Source: an uncultured Acidimicrobiaceae bacterium (GTDB lineage: Bacteria > Actinomycetota > Acidimicrobiia > Acidimicrobiales > RAAP-2). From it: DNA of 40,618 nucleotides. Location of the stretch: positions 1-40,618 of the forward strand of contig CAIQOJ010000051.1 of assembly GCA_903873395.1 (NCBI GenBank), in the 5' to 3' direction. This document shows positions 24,746-33,419 of this stretch, piece by piece. Below the pieces are notes generated by a model. That model was not told the DNA's origin, did not search any database, and was given only the letters and a program-made list of their open reading frames with translations. The number at the start of each line of letters is the position of its first letter. Position 1 is the stretch's first letter. Both the position numbers and the translations under genes were made by a program.

Positions 24746-25753
24746 TCAGGCTGGCGGGTCCGGCGGATCAAGGTCGATCCGCAGGTCAGGCCCCAGGCTA
24801 CTCACCGAGCGCACCCTCCCCCGCCACAATTGGTCCATCGAGCTCGCTCCTGGCCCGGCGAACAGTGGCCGGGCGTCGTCGCCCCCGAAAAGGGCGGGCG
24901 CCAGGTAGAAGACATAGCGGTCGACGAGGCCAGCGGCATGCAGGTCGTGTGCCACGGATGCGCCGCCTTCGACGAGGACCTGCAGCACGCCTCGACCTCC
25001 AAGATCGGCCAGGACCTCCTCGATGGGTCCAGCCACCTCGACAGCGGGCAGTACGGAGGCACCTTGTGGAGCACGCCCGAGCACCACCCGCAGCGGTTGG
25101 TCGTCATCACCTCTGGCGAGCGGATCATCGGGATCGAGGCGGACGGTGAGCGATGGATCGTCCGCACGAACGGTTCCTGCTCCCACCATGATGGCGTCGG
25201 AGCAGGCCCGGAGCCGATGGGCGTCACGCCGAGCTTCTGGGCCGGTGATCCACTGACTCGAACCGTCAGGTGCCGCGATCCGACCGTCCAAGGTCGCCGC
25301 CAGTTTGAGTACGACCCATGGACGTCCGGTGCGGCGATGATGCAGGTAGGGGGCGAGTTGCTCTCCCACCTCGTCGGCGCCCGTGCCGACCATCACGTCG
25401 ATACCAGCGCCTTCCAGCCGGTCCACACCTTGTCCGCTGACCTGTGCGTCAGGATCGATCACCGCGATGACCACCCGAGCCACCTGAGCGTCGATGATCG
25501 CATCGGTGCACGGTGGAGTGCGCCCGTGATGGGCGCAGGGCTCCAAGGTCACATACAGCGTGGATCCTTCTGCCCGTTTCCCGGCAGCAGTCAGAGCAGC
25601 AACCTCGGCGTGTGGGCCGCCAGGAGGAGCGGTTGCCCCTGAAAACCAGTCGTCAGGACCACCGGAGTCGCAAGGCACGACAACAGCGCCCACCCAGGGA
25701 TTGGGCGACGTGTGGCCACGCACGGATTCGGCACAGGCCACCGCACGCTCCAT
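24746..25753 (-). CDS. ribD: riboflavin deaminase/reductase
   Basis: Bifunctional diaminohydroxyphosphoribosylaminopyrimidine deaminase and 5-amino-6-(5-phosphoribosylamino)uracil reductase, 335 aa. The N-terminal deaminase has HAEVAAL and EPCAHHGRTPPCTDA (zinc site H, C, C); the reductase domain (about 140-335) has KLAATLDGRIA and LQVLVEGGASVA. The start is the only ATG in frame, giving MERAVACAESV next to the conserved TSPNPWVGAV. No FMN riboswitch is recognisable in the 115 nt before it. Confidence 0.95.
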   Translation of the reverse strand: MERAVACAESVRGHTSPNPWVGAVVVPCDSGGPDDWFSGATAPPGGPHAEVAALTAAGKRAEGSTLYVTLEPCAHHGRTPPCTDAIIDAQVARVVIAVIDPDAQVSGQGVDRLEGAGIDVMVGTGADEVGEQLAPYLHHRRTGRPWVVLKLAATLDGRIAAPDGSSQWITGPEARRDAHRLRACSDAIMVGAGTVRADDPSLTVRLDPDDPLARGDDDQPLRVVLGRAPQGASVLPAVEVAGPIEEVLADLGGRGVLQVLVEGGASVAHDLHAAGLVDRYVFYLAPALFGGDDARPLFAGPGASSMDQLWRGRVRSVSSLGPDLRIDLDPPDPPA

Positions 25754-25868
25754 CCACCCATCATCAGAGCTCGAGGTGGCGGTTCGACGAGAGCTCAGGG
25801 CCGGACTCCACGTGACCCGCCTACGCCCCGCATCGCCGGCACGTCGTGGATCGCCCTCAGGTCATCGA

Positions 25869-26612
25869 TCATCTCGACGTACTGCCCGTCTCGACGTCCT
25901 GGTTCATCTCGACGTCCTGCCCCATCTCGACGCGCGCAGCCTCGAGAATGACCAGCTCCGCCGTCAACGGGTCGTCCCTGTTGAACACAGCCGAGCCAGC
26001 GACAAATACGTTCGCACCGGCGCGCACCGAGTCCACCACGGTGTGCTCATCAATGCCGCCATCGACCTCAATGGCCAAACTCAGTCCTGCGTCGTCGGCC
26101 ACCGCTCGAGCCTGAGCAACCTTGGGGAGGACCTCGGCCATGAACGACTGGCCGCCGAACCCTGGGAAAACCGTCATACACAAGAGCAGATCGATCTGAT
26201 CGAGAAAGGGTTCGACGTCAGCGAAGGGGGTATCGGGATTACAAGCCAGACCTGCTCGCAGACCCAGTGACCGCATCTGTTCGATCAGTTCGGCCGTGTG
26301 GCCAACCTCGACGTGGACGGTGCACCCATCGGCACCTGCATCGCGAAATGGCTCGAGATAGCGCTCGGGCTCAGTGATCATCAGGTGAGTATCGAAGTAG
26401 AGGGCGCTGTGAGCCCGGAGCGATGCGACTACCGGAGGCCCGATGGTGAGGTTGGGCACGAAATGGCCGTCCATGACGTCCACATGAAGCCAATCCGTGC
26501 CCGGGGTGATCTGCTCCACGGCAGCCGCCAAGCTGCCGAAGTCGGCCGAGAGAATCGAGGGGGCCACCCGAAGGGCGGTCAGATCAGTGGCCGTAGGGGC
26601 TGTGGTGCTCAT
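25869..26612 (-). CDS. rpe: ribulose-phosphate 3-epimerase
   Basis: Pentose-phosphate pathway TIM-barrel enzyme interconverting ribulose-5-P and xylulose-5-P, 247 aa. Motifs: VAPSILSADFGSL, HVDVMDGHFVPNLTIGP with metal-binding residues, MTVFPGFGGQSF and the phosphate-binding DGGI. The last 20 residues, beyond the barrel, are encoded by an 18-nt tandem repeat (VEMGQD, VEMNQD, VETGST), and the stop codon itself falls in a repeat copy shifted by one base. Confidence 0.95.
   Translation of the reverse strand: MSTTAPTATDLTALRVAPSILSADFGSLAAAVEQITPGTDWLHVDVMDGHFVPNLTIGPPVVASLRAHSALYFDTHLMITEPERYLEPFRDAGADGCTVHVEVGHTAELIEQMRSLGLRAGLACNPDTPFADVEPFLDQIDLLLCMTVFPGFGGQSFMAEVLPKVAQARAVADDAGLSLAIEVDGGIDEHTVVDSVRAGANVFVAGSAVFNRDDPLTAELVILEAARVEMGQDVEMNQDVETGSTSR
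25870..25932. repeat. 18-nt tandem repeat across the rpe stop codon
   Basis: CTCGACG recurs at intervals of 17, 18 and 18 nt (starting near 25873, 25890, 25908 and 25926). The three copies inside rpe keep frame; the copy at the 3' end is displaced by one nucleotide, so the TGA stop is read from what would be GTC GAG ATG in the other copies. Confidence 0.8.
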
Positions 26613-26637
26613 CGTCCTCGCAGCCTACCGGCGCCGA

Positions 26638-27519
26638 TCAGGCGCCAAGGTGCTCACCGGGCTCGGGTCGAAACCCTCGGACCCAGTCCCTGGCATCCAT
26701 AGGTCGCTTGCCTTCTGGTTGAACGGTGATCAGGGTCAATCGCGAATCGTCGCCTGCACCGACGGCCACACCATCCAGCGCGCCAGAACGCGACGTCAAA
26801 GTACCCGGATCGCCGATGCGTGCCTCGAGCACGCGGAGGCGCCGACCTCGAAAGGTGGTCCAGGCCCGACCCAGACGCACCACTCGATGCAGCTCGGCCG
26901 ACGTGCGAGTCCAGTCCAGCTCGTACTCTGCTGCCTGGATCTTCTCGGCATAGGTGGGCTCGCCCACCTGCGGTCGAGGCACAGGCAAACTAGATCGCCC
27001 ATCGACCAGGTTCCGTCGGAGCAGTTCGCAGCCGGCAGCCACGAGGTGTTCCCGCAGGGTCTCCACCGTCACGTCATCATCGATGGGTACCGTCACCTCA
27101 TCGAAGATCGCCCCTGTGTCGAGGCCCGCTTCCACGGCCATCAGATCAACTCCGGTGACCGTGTCACCGGCCAGCACTGCCCGCTCCACCGGGGCGGCCC
27201 CTCTCCAACGGGGCAAAAGGGAGAAGTGGAGGTTGACCATGACCAGTTGATCCAGGATCGCCTCCGGGATGATCCGCCCATAGGCGACCACCACGCCAAG
27301 TTCTGCCCCGACCTCGGCCGCCTCGGCCAGGTCGTCTGTCACGGCGAGGCCGAGCTCCATGGCGGCAGCCTTGACGGGGCTTGGCACGAGTTCACTCCCC
27401 CGACCACGTCGCTTGTCTGGCCGGGTGACGACCAGGGCGATCTCATGTCCCATAGCCACCAGGGTCTCGAGTGGCGGCACCGCCATGTACGGGGTGCCGA
27501 GGTACACGAGGCGGGCCAC
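26638..27519 (-). CDS. fmt: methionyl-tRNA formyltransferase
   Basis: Formylates initiator Met-tRNA using 10-formyl-THF. Length 293 aa, from a GTG start giving (M)ARLVYLGTPYMAV. The formyltransferase domain (1-190) has HFSLLPRWRGAAPVERA with the catalytic Asn-His region just before it and GVDLMAVEAGLDTGAIF; the C-terminal tRNA-binding domain follows. It is preceded by def in the usual def-fmt pair. The rsmB gene that often follows fmt is absent here. Confidence 0.96.
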   Translation of the reverse strand: MARLVYLGTPYMAVPPLETLVAMGHEIALVVTRPDKRRGRGSELVPSPVKAAAMELGLAVTDDLAEAAEVGAELGVVVAYGRIIPEAILDQLVMVNLHFSLLPRWRGAAPVERAVLAGDTVTGVDLMAVEAGLDTGAIFDEVTVPIDDDVTVETLREHLVAAGCELLRRNLVDGRSSLPVPRPQVGEPTYAEKIQAAEYELDWTRTSAELHRVVRLGRAWTTFRGRRLRVLEARIGDPGTLTSRSGALDGVAVGAGDDSRLTLITVQPEGKRPMDARDWVRGFRPEPGEHLGA

Positions 27520-27589
27520 AGTGTGAGGCTAGCGGCGAGAAACCGGTCGACAGGAACACATTGCGGCCCGGGAGCCGGACCGGGCCGAC

Positions 27590-28135
27590 CTAGATCTCTC
27601 GATCGCTTCCCATCACCACGAGCTTGGCTTCGAGCTCGGTGGTGTCGAGGCCCATGGCCCGGTCGCGCAAGATCCGTTTGACCTGTTTGTGCGTGTCGTC
27701 GTCGAGTCGATCGGTCATGAGAATGCCGTCGAGGTGGTCGATCTCATGCTGGAAGACCCGACCCAAGAAGTCGTCGGCCTCGATCTCTACCTCGTTGCCG
27801 TCCGCATCAAGTCCACGGACGTGGACCACGCTCGGTCGGAGGATGCCGATGCGCAATCCAGGGATCGACAGGCAGGCCTCATCGTGGAAGAGCTCACCTT
27901 CGGACTCGACGATCTCCGGATTGATCAGCACCTCGGGACCCTCGCCGACGTCAAAGGTGAAGATCCGCTTCTGCACGCCGATCTGCGGGGCAGCGAGACC
28001 TGCGCCGATAGCGTCGTACATGGTCTCCACCATGTCGTCGACCAACTTGACGACCGCTCCATCCACGTCAGTGACCGGCGTGGCCAACTGCTTGAGCACG
28101 GGATCGCCGTAGGTGCGGATCTGGAACGTCGACAT
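27590..28135 (-). CDS. def: peptide deformylase
   Basis: Metalloenzyme that removes the formyl group from nascent proteins. The 181-aa protein has all three motifs: GAGLAAPQIGV, EACLSIPG (alanine where EGCLS is usual) with the metal-binding cysteine, and QHEIDHLDG with the HEXXH histidines and glutamate. Start ATG 28135 gives MSTFQIRTYGDPVLK. A C-terminal extension of about 20 residues follows the last helix. A small possible gene ends 4 nt before its start. Confidence 0.95.
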   Translation of the reverse strand: MSTFQIRTYGDPVLKQLATPVTDVDGAVVKLVDDMVETMYDAIGAGLAAPQIGVQKRIFTFDVGEGPEVLINPEIVESEGELFHDEACLSIPGLRIGILRPSVVHVRGLDADGNEVEIEADDFLGRVFQHEIDHLDGILMTDRLDDDTHKQVKRILRDRAMGLDTTELEAKLVVMGSDREI

Positions 28136-28139
28136 GCCC

Positions 28140-28370
28140 TCAGTGTAGGAGAAGCGATCCCGAACTTCGGTCCGCCTCCCGTGCAAAGGTGCACCTTGTC
28201 GGTCCGCCGCCGAGATCTCGGCCACGGGCCTTGATCAGGGCCTGGATCAGGGCCTGGATCAGGGCCTGGATCAGGGCCTGGACAAGTTCACGCCAGGTAT
28301 CGAGGGTTCGCTGCGCCTCGGCGTGGCCCGTCTCGTCAAACTCGAGATCATCGGAAGACCAGAAGGACAG
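28140..28370 (-). CDS. possible small protein with QALI repeats, no normal start codon
   Basis: Between priA and def the minus strand carries an uninterrupted frame from just after the priA stop (28448) to a TGA at 28140, 4 nt before def. From a CTG at 28370 it would give 76 aa: a hydrophilic part (SSDDLEFDETGHAEAQRTLD), TWRELV, then four in-frame copies of QALI from the 12-nt repeat and a KARGRDLGGG tail. The codons look coding and the repeat unit is divisible by three. There is no ATG, GTG or TTG in frame, so it could start at CTG or be a decayed gene. I do not recognise a family. Confidence 0.35.
   Translation of the reverse strand: MSFWSSDDLEFDETGHAEAQRTLDTWRELVQALIQALIQALIQALIKARGRDLGGGPTRCTFAREADRSSGSLLLH
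28233..28280. repeat. 12-nt tandem repeat, four perfect units
   Basis: GATCAGGGCCTG occurs four times without a mismatch in the priA-def interval, inside the possible small protein, where it codes for QALI on the minus strand. Confidence 0.95.
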
Positions 28371-28377
28371 TCGTCCT

Positions 28378-28440
28378 TGACACTGTTCCCTGGCAGCGAT
28401 CGCTGGCAGCGTTCCCTGGCAGCGATCGCTGACACTGTTC
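28378..28440. repeat. 26-nt tandem repeat with GCGATCGC cores
   Basis: About 2.4 copies of a 26-nt unit start at 28378, 28404 and 28430. The two full copies each contain the palindrome CAGCGATCGCTG or its near form around GCGATCGC (28396-28403 and 28422-28429). It begins just past the priA stop codon. Twenty-six is not a multiple of three, consistent with non-coding DNA. Confidence 0.85.
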
Positions 28441-28448
28441 GCTGCAAA

Positions 28449-30158
28449 CTAGGCGTCTCGGGTGTCGACCTCGATCCGTAGGCGTCCGGTGGGCCGCTCG
28501 GCGACGGCAAGCCCGTCGCACAGCGCTTGATGGCTTTCTGCTCGCACCAAGAACCGATCCTCACCCAATGGACTGATCTCCAACTGCCCAGCGGCGGCTC
28601 GCAATCTCTCGGCATACTCCCCCGCAGCTGCCCCGGACAATCCGGCCAAGGCGCCGAATGGCGGCAGGCCGAGCGTCACGCGTAGATCCCGCTCTGGTCC
28701 AGACAGCATGGCCGGATCGGCCGCCACTGCGGCACGGAGGGCTTCGTGGTCAGGAATTCGGGTCTGTGCCAGGATCCGCCCACCTCCGGTGCGGGAACCG
28801 ACCAATCGAGCCGCGCGAGCCAGCAGGGCCAGAGTCTCCTCGCCAGCCCCGAATCGCGGAGCAAGCAGGTGCTGGTCAATGTCGAGAAAAACCACCAGGC
28901 CAGCATGGTCCACTCGATGGAGGGCCGCCTCGGTCCCCATGACCAGCGGGCCGACGGGACCGCTTACCTCAGTTGAGGCCGTGATCTCGGTGGCGGTCTG
29001 CCCGAAGAGCGCCCCCAGCTCCTCGGTGGCCCGAGAGACCCCGATGCGCAGGGATTTCAGACGTGCTGAGTCACAGGTCGCACAGACGGGCGGGCGTTCG
29101 CGGCCACACCGGCCGCACGTCAGTGGGCCGTCGGCCTCGGGTCGGGCCACGGCCCCTCCACACCCCGTGCACCGAGCCACGGCTCCGCACGAGCCACAGG
29201 CCAGCACCCGGACCCGTCCTGTCCGATTAAGGATGCAGACCACCCGACCACCGGGTCGAGCCAGTTCCGCTCGAGCGGCATCCGTCAAGCGCTCCGAGTA
29301 CAGGCCTGTTCTCGGATCGTCGAACCGACGGTCGACGAGTTCGATGGCTGGCCAGCCGCGTCGTTCGACCTCAGTAGTGGTGGTAACCAACCTGCGACCT
29401 TCGGTCAGCTCCACCGTGGGGCAAGGACTGACCACGAGGACCGGCGCACCGTCACGTCGTCCCCGCTCGGCCACTACGTCGACGGCCGACCACGTAGGAG
29501 ACCGCTCTTCCCGGTAGGCCTCATCATGGGCGTCGAGCACCACGACAGCCGACAGGCGTTCCATGGGAGCCCATGCCGCCGCCCTCGTGCCGACCACGAC
29601 CGATCCCCCACGTCGGGCCGCGGGCCAGCCATCGGGCAGCAGCGTCACCGGCACACGTCCTGCCCGGAGTCGGGCCACCACCTGTTCAGCCCGGGACCTC
29701 GACGGCGCGATGACGAGCACGCCGTCCGCTCCGATCTGGTGCACCAGTTCGAGTACCAAAAGGCCGGCATCGAGCGCCGGCGCCAGGCGGATCACTGCGG
29801 CGTCAGGCCCGCCGGCCAACGCAGCCTCCACCAGTCCCACGCTGCCCCCTCCCGGGGAGGGTGGGGCCTCACTAGGTGTGGGTCGTCCGGGAAGCGATCC
29901 GAGGCGAACGACCCGACCAGGTGATGCAGTTCCCAGGAACGACGCCACCGGCCCGGCCCAGCGCCAGGCGGCCCAGACGGCGAGATCGAGAACCGGGGGG
30001 GGTGGTCCGAGGCCGCTCGCCCCGGTGAGGTCCTTTGGCGTCACCCCGGGCGGAGCTTCGACGTCATCGGCCACCACCCAGCCACCGACCCTCCGGCCGT
30101 GGAGGGGAATGCGGACGCGGGAACCCAGGGTGACCTGGTCGGACATGGCCGCAGGCAC
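28449..30158 (-). CDS. priA: PriA-like primosomal protein N' (helicase-inactive type)
   Basis: Replication-restart protein homologue. From the GTG at 30158 it has 569 aa. The zinc-binding region is clear, with four CxxC pairs (CGSCGAVARCTGCGG and CGRCGRERPPVCATC). The Walker A motif is absent (AVIRLAPALDAG in its place) and the DEEH box reads LDAHDEAY, as in other actinobacterial PriA proteins thought to lack helicase activity. The conserved N-terminal strand (RRVVRVVPDVPAIHRQFDY) lies upstream of the GTG in the same frame, and no ATG, GTG or TTG precedes it; a CTG overlapping the metK stop (30281) would give 610 aa. The true start is therefore uncertain. Confidence 0.88.
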   Translation of the reverse strand: MPAAMSDQVTLGSRVRIPLHGRRVGGWVVADDVEAPPGVTPKDLTGASGLGPPPPVLDLAVWAAWRWAGPVASFLGTASPGRVVRLGSLPGRPTPSEAPPSPGGGSVGLVEAALAGGPDAAVIRLAPALDAGLLVLELVHQIGADGVLVIAPSRSRAEQVVARLRAGRVPVTLLPDGWPAARRGGSVVVGTRAAAWAPMERLSAVVVLDAHDEAYREERSPTWSAVDVVAERGRRDGAPVLVVSPCPTVELTEGRRLVTTTTEVERRGWPAIELVDRRFDDPRTGLYSERLTDAARAELARPGGRVVCILNRTGRVRVLACGSCGAVARCTGCGGAVARPEADGPLTCGRCGRERPPVCATCDSARLKSLRIGVSRATEELGALFGQTATEITASTEVSGPVGPLVMGTEAALHRVDHAGLVVFLDIDQHLLAPRFGAGEETLALLARAARLVGSRTGGGRILAQTRIPDHEALRAAVAADPAMLSGPERDLRVTLGLPPFGALAGLSGAAAGEYAERLRAAAGQLEISPLGEDRFLVRAESHQALCDGLAVAERPTGRLRIEVDTRDA

Positions 30159-30277
30159 CGTGTAGTCAAACTGTCGGTGGATGGCCGGTACGTCCGGGAC
30201 GACCCGGACGACCCGGCGTGCGGGCGTCGTCCCCTCCGGCCCGGCAAGGGGCTGGGGGCCGGAGGGTGGCGATCCGC

Positions 30278-31474
30278 TCAGAGGCCGAGTGCCTGCTTGA
30301 CGTCGTCGGCCCGGGTGGTCTGCTCCCAGGTGAAGTCCGAATCGGCCCGGCCGAAGTGGCCATAGGCAGCCGTCTTGCGGTAGATCGGACGCTTCAGGTC
30401 GAGGTCACGGACGATGGCGGCGGGACGCAGGTCGAAGACCTCGTCGACCACCTCGGCGATCCTGGCTGGATCGGCCTTCTCGGTGCCAAACGTCTCGACG
30501 AGCACCGACACTGGGCGGGCCACGCCGATGGCGTAGGCGACCTGGACTTCACACCGCGAAGCTGCACCGGCAGCAACCAAGTTCTTGGCCACCCAGCGAG
30601 CGGCGTAGGCAGCCGAACGGTCGACCTTCGAAGGATCCTTGCCCGAGAAGGCACCGCCGCCGTGGCGAGCCATGCCGCCGTAGGTGTCAACGATGATCTT
30701 CCGGCCGGTGAGGCCGGTGTCGGCATGAGGGCCACCGAGCTCGAAGACGCCGGTCGGGTTGGCCAGGATCCGCAGGTTCGACGTGTCGAGCTCGGGCGGC
30801 AGCAGCGGCTCAATGACATTGTTGGTCAGATCGGGCAGCAGCAGGGTCTCGAGGTCGATGCCCGGGTCGTGCTGGGTGGAGATGAGCACGGTCTCAAGGG
30901 CGACCGGCCGCCCGTCCTCGTAGGTCACCGAGACCTGGGTCTTGCCATCGGGGCGGAGGTAGGGCAGCGTGCCGACCCTGCGCACCTGAGCAAGGCGCTG
31001 AGCCAAGCGATGGGACAGCCAGATGGGCAGGGGCATGAGATCAGGGGTCTCGTCACACGCGTACCCGAACATCATGCCCTGGTCACCAGCACCCTGTGCG
31101 TTGAGTTGGTCCTCGCCACCGGTGCCAGCCCGGACCTCGAAGGCCTTGTCAACGCCTTGGCCGATGTTGGGGGACTGCTCGTCGAGGGAGACGATCACAC
31201 CACAGGTATTGCCGTCGATGCCGTATGAGTCGTCGTCGTAGCCAATGTCAAGGACGGTCTGGCGCACCAACTTCGGGATGTCGACGTACGTCTTCGTCGT
31301 GATTTCGCCCGCCACCAGCACCAAGCCGGTGGTGAGCAACGTCTCACAGGCCACCCGGCTGTCGGGGTCTTCGGCCAACAGTGCATCAAGCACCGAGTCC
31401 GAGATCTGATCGGCCATCTTGTCCGGGTGACCTTCGGTCACTGACTCCGAGGTGAAGGTGTAGCGGCTCGTCAC
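30278..31474 (-). CDS. metK: S-adenosylmethionine synthetase
   Basis: Makes AdoMet from methionine and ATP. Length 398 aa with [33 protein letters not shown] and [19 protein letters not shown], the complete set of substrate and metal motifs. The GTG start is preceded by GGAGC five nt away. The 145-nt leader contains two near-perfect palindromes. The stop codon overlaps a CTG in the priA frame (CTGA). Confidence 0.97.
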   Translation of the reverse strand: MTSRYTFTSESVTEGHPDKMADQISDSVLDALLAEDPDSRVACETLLTTGLVLVAGEITTKTYVDIPKLVRQTVLDIGYDDDSYGIDGNTCGVIVSLDEQSPNIGQGVDKAFEVRAGTGGEDQLNAQGAGDQGMMFGYACDETPDLMPLPIWLSHRLAQRLAQVRRVGTLPYLRPDGKTQVSVTYEDGRPVALETVLISTQHDPGIDLETLLLPDLTNNVIEPLLPPELDTSNLRILANPTGVFELGGPHADTGLTGRKIIVDTYGGMARHGGGAFSGKDPSKVDRSAAYAARWVAKNLVAAGAASRCEVQVAYAIGVARPVSVLVETFGTEKADPARIAEVVDEVFDLRPAAIVRDLDLKRPIYRKTAAYGHFGRADSDFTWEQTTRADDVKQALGL

Positions 31475-31531
31475 GTCTTGCTCCGTCCTCTGTCGTTGAA
31501 TCTGTAGTTGGAACTGCTGGCGAATCGTTCA

Positions 31532-31572
31532 CTGGTCCGGGACCAGCGGCCCCGTTTAGCCACGCAGCGTGG
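31532..31572. promoter_or_regulatory. two palindromes in the metK upstream region
   Basis: CTGGTCC-G-GGACCAG (31532-31546) and CCACGC-A-GCGTGG (31560-31572) are both perfect with a 1-nt centre, 58 to 98 nt before metK. They look more like protein-binding sites than hairpins. I could not match the region to any SAM riboswitch class. Confidence 0.4.
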
Positions 31573-31619
31573 TGGCCAGAAGGGACACGCTACCAACGGT
31601 GATGTGCCGGTGACGACAC

Positions 31620-32903
31620 TCACTCCGTAGCGAGGAGGGTGCAGACCCGGTCCCACACTGCATCGGCCACGGCCGACTTCGAGGCAAGGGGCACGACGGT
31701 ACTCGTACCATCAGCACCAAGCAGTGTCACCTCGTTGGTGTCGTGGTCGAATCCGACCCCAGGGGCCGAGACGTCGTTGGCCACCATGAGATGGACGCCC
31801 TTGGCCGCCAGTTTGGCCGCAGCCCTCTCGTGGACGTCGTGGGTCTCAGCAGCGAATCCGACCAGCACCTGGCCGGGACGTCGGCGTCGACCGAGCTCCG
31901 CCAAGATGTCGTTTGTCGGCTCCAGGATCAGCTCAGGAATACCGTCGGACTTGTGAAGCTTGACGTCGTGGATCTCCTTTGGGCGGAAGTCGGCGACGGC
32001 TGCGGCCATCACCACCACGTCTGCCCCACTCGCCCGTTCCACCATGGCTGCTTCCATCTGGGCTGCGGTCTCGACCTCGATGACCTCGACTCCCACCGGG
32101 CGGGGCTGGGCACTCGTAGTGACCAGTACGACCTGCGCACCTCGCCGCCGGGCGGCATCGGCCAGGGCGTGGCCCTGCTTGCCGGACGATCGATTAGTGA
32201 TGAATCGAACGGGATCGATGGCCTCGCGGGTTCCGCCAGCCGAGATGACCACGGTCAATCCGGCCAGATCCTGGGCTCTGTCCTCGCTGCCGGCCGCGTT
32301 GCCCTGTGAGTGATTCGCTTTACCTGGCGGAGTGAGGGCCAGGATCTCAAGCACCTTGGCAGCGATGGTCGCTGGTTCGGCCATACGACCCGACCCGACA
32401 TCGCCACCGGCCAAGCGGCCGTCCTCGGGTGGCACGACGTGCACGCCGCGAGCCACCAGCGTGGCCAGGTTGTCTTGCACCGAAGGGTGCTCCCACATCT
32501 CGGTGTGCATGGCCGGGCACACCACGACGGGTGCGGCAGTTGCCACCAGCGTGGTGGTGAGTAGGTCGTCAGCCATTCCCGCGGCATAGCGAGCGAGCAG
32601 ATCTGCGGTGGCTGGGGCCACGACCACCACGTCGGCTGACTGGCCCAAGCGAGTATGCGGGATTGGCGATACTTCGTCCCAAACCGACATCTGAGTCTTT
32701 TCCGAACCGAGAGCGTCAAAGGTCGCTCGGCCCACGAAACGGGTCGCTCGCTCGGTGAGTACCGGAGCGACGTGCACGCCTGCATCGACAAGACGGCGAC
32801 AGAGCTCGACCGCCTTATATGCAGCGATGCCTGCAGACACACCAAGCACAACGAATGGTTGGCGTTGATCGGCCTCGTGCTCTGTGGTGGTGCCAGGAGC
32901 CAC
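31620..32903 (-). CDS. coaBC: bifunctional phosphopantothenoylcysteine decarboxylase / synthetase
   Basis: Two consecutive steps of coenzyme A synthesis. CoaC, the flavoprotein decarboxylase, covers residues about 20-190 (VSAGIAAYKAVEL, APATADLLARYAAGMADDLL, PAMHTEMWEHP). CoaB covers about 215-425 (ISAGGTREAIDPVRFITNRS, AAAVADFRP and the KLHK lysine). I chose the GTG at 32903 (427 aa) because AGGAGGG lies six nt before it; a TTG at 32909 is too close to that site. It follows rpoZ by 39 nt. Confidence 0.95.
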   Translation of the reverse strand: MAPGTTTEHEADQRQPFVVLGVSAGIAAYKAVELCRRLVDAGVHVAPVLTERATRFVGRATFDALGSEKTQMSVWDEVSPIPHTRLGQSADVVVVAPATADLLARYAAGMADDLLTTTLVATAAPVVVCPAMHTEMWEHPSVQDNLATLVARGVHVVPPEDGRLAGGDVGSGRMAEPATIAAKVLEILALTPPGKANHSQGNAAGSEDRAQDLAGLTVVISAGGTREAIDPVRFITNRSSGKQGHALADAARRRGAQVVLVTTSAQPRPVGVEVIEVETAAQMEAAMVERASGADVVVMAAAVADFRPKEIHDVKLHKSDGIPELILEPTNDILAELGRRRRPGQVLVGFAAETHDVHERAAAKLAAKGVHLMVANDVSAPGVGFDHDTNEVTLLGADGTSTVVPLASKSAVADAVWDRVCTLLATE

Positions 32904-32942
32904 GGTCAACCCTCCTCCGGCCGGTCGCGGCCCTACCGCGGA

Positions 32943-33326
32943 CTACTCGTCGGACGAGGTTGCAGACACTGCCTCGGCGACAGCCGAAGCCACGGCTGCG
33001 TCCACAGCGCCCTCGACCAAGGCCAAGGCGGCCGCTTCGGCCTCCTGCTCAGCAGCCAACTCAGCGGCCAGCTCTTCGGGGTCGGGGCGATGATAAACGG
33101 CCTTCCCTGCTGCCACTTCCTCGAAAGCGATGGACAGAGGCTTACCGGAAGCCGAAGAGACCTGGGGTCCAACAACGACGCCGATGCCCTCGCCCAGCGA
33201 GTTGTAGTAGCTGTTGACCTGCCGGGCCCGACGCGAAGCCAGCGTCACCAAGGTGAACTTGGAGTCGACCTTGTCGAGAAGGGACTCGATCGGCGGGTCC
33301 ATGAGCGTGGTCGGGTTCTGGGCCAT
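32943..33326 (-). CDS. rpoZ: RNA polymerase omega subunit
   Basis: Small RNAP subunit that chaperones beta-prime, 127 aa. The core is DPPIESLLDKVDSKFTLVTL, then SRRARQVNSYYN and KPLSIAFEEVAAGKAVY. The last 45 residues are a glutamate/alanine-rich, helix-prone extension. Start ATG 33326, with a GTG three bases earlier also possible. Between gmk and coaBC as in other actinobacteria. Confidence 0.94.
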   Translation of the reverse strand: MAQNPTTLMDPPIESLLDKVDSKFTLVTLASRRARQVNSYYNSLGEGIGVVVGPQVSSASGKPLSIAFEEVAAGKAVYHRPDPEELAAELAAEQEAEAAALALVEGAVDAAVASAVAEAVSATSSDE

Positions 33327-33419
33327 CACAGTCCTTCGAGGATGTAGGTGAGTGGGGCAAATTCTGCTGCGAGGCACTGGTGCTCGGCTCGTGTGAACCG
33401 GGCAGCCAAGGCGAAGGGC

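Noticed and set aside
25754..25868. FMN riboswitch before ribD
   Set aside because: The conserved FMN-element blocks (AGGATATGC-like and CCGAC-like) are absent on either strand.
28189..28380. Plus-strand peptide with IRAW repeats over the 12-nt array
   Set aside because: Low-complexity, arginine/tryptophan-rich and opposite to the operon; the minus-strand reading is more protein-like and fits the gene spacing.
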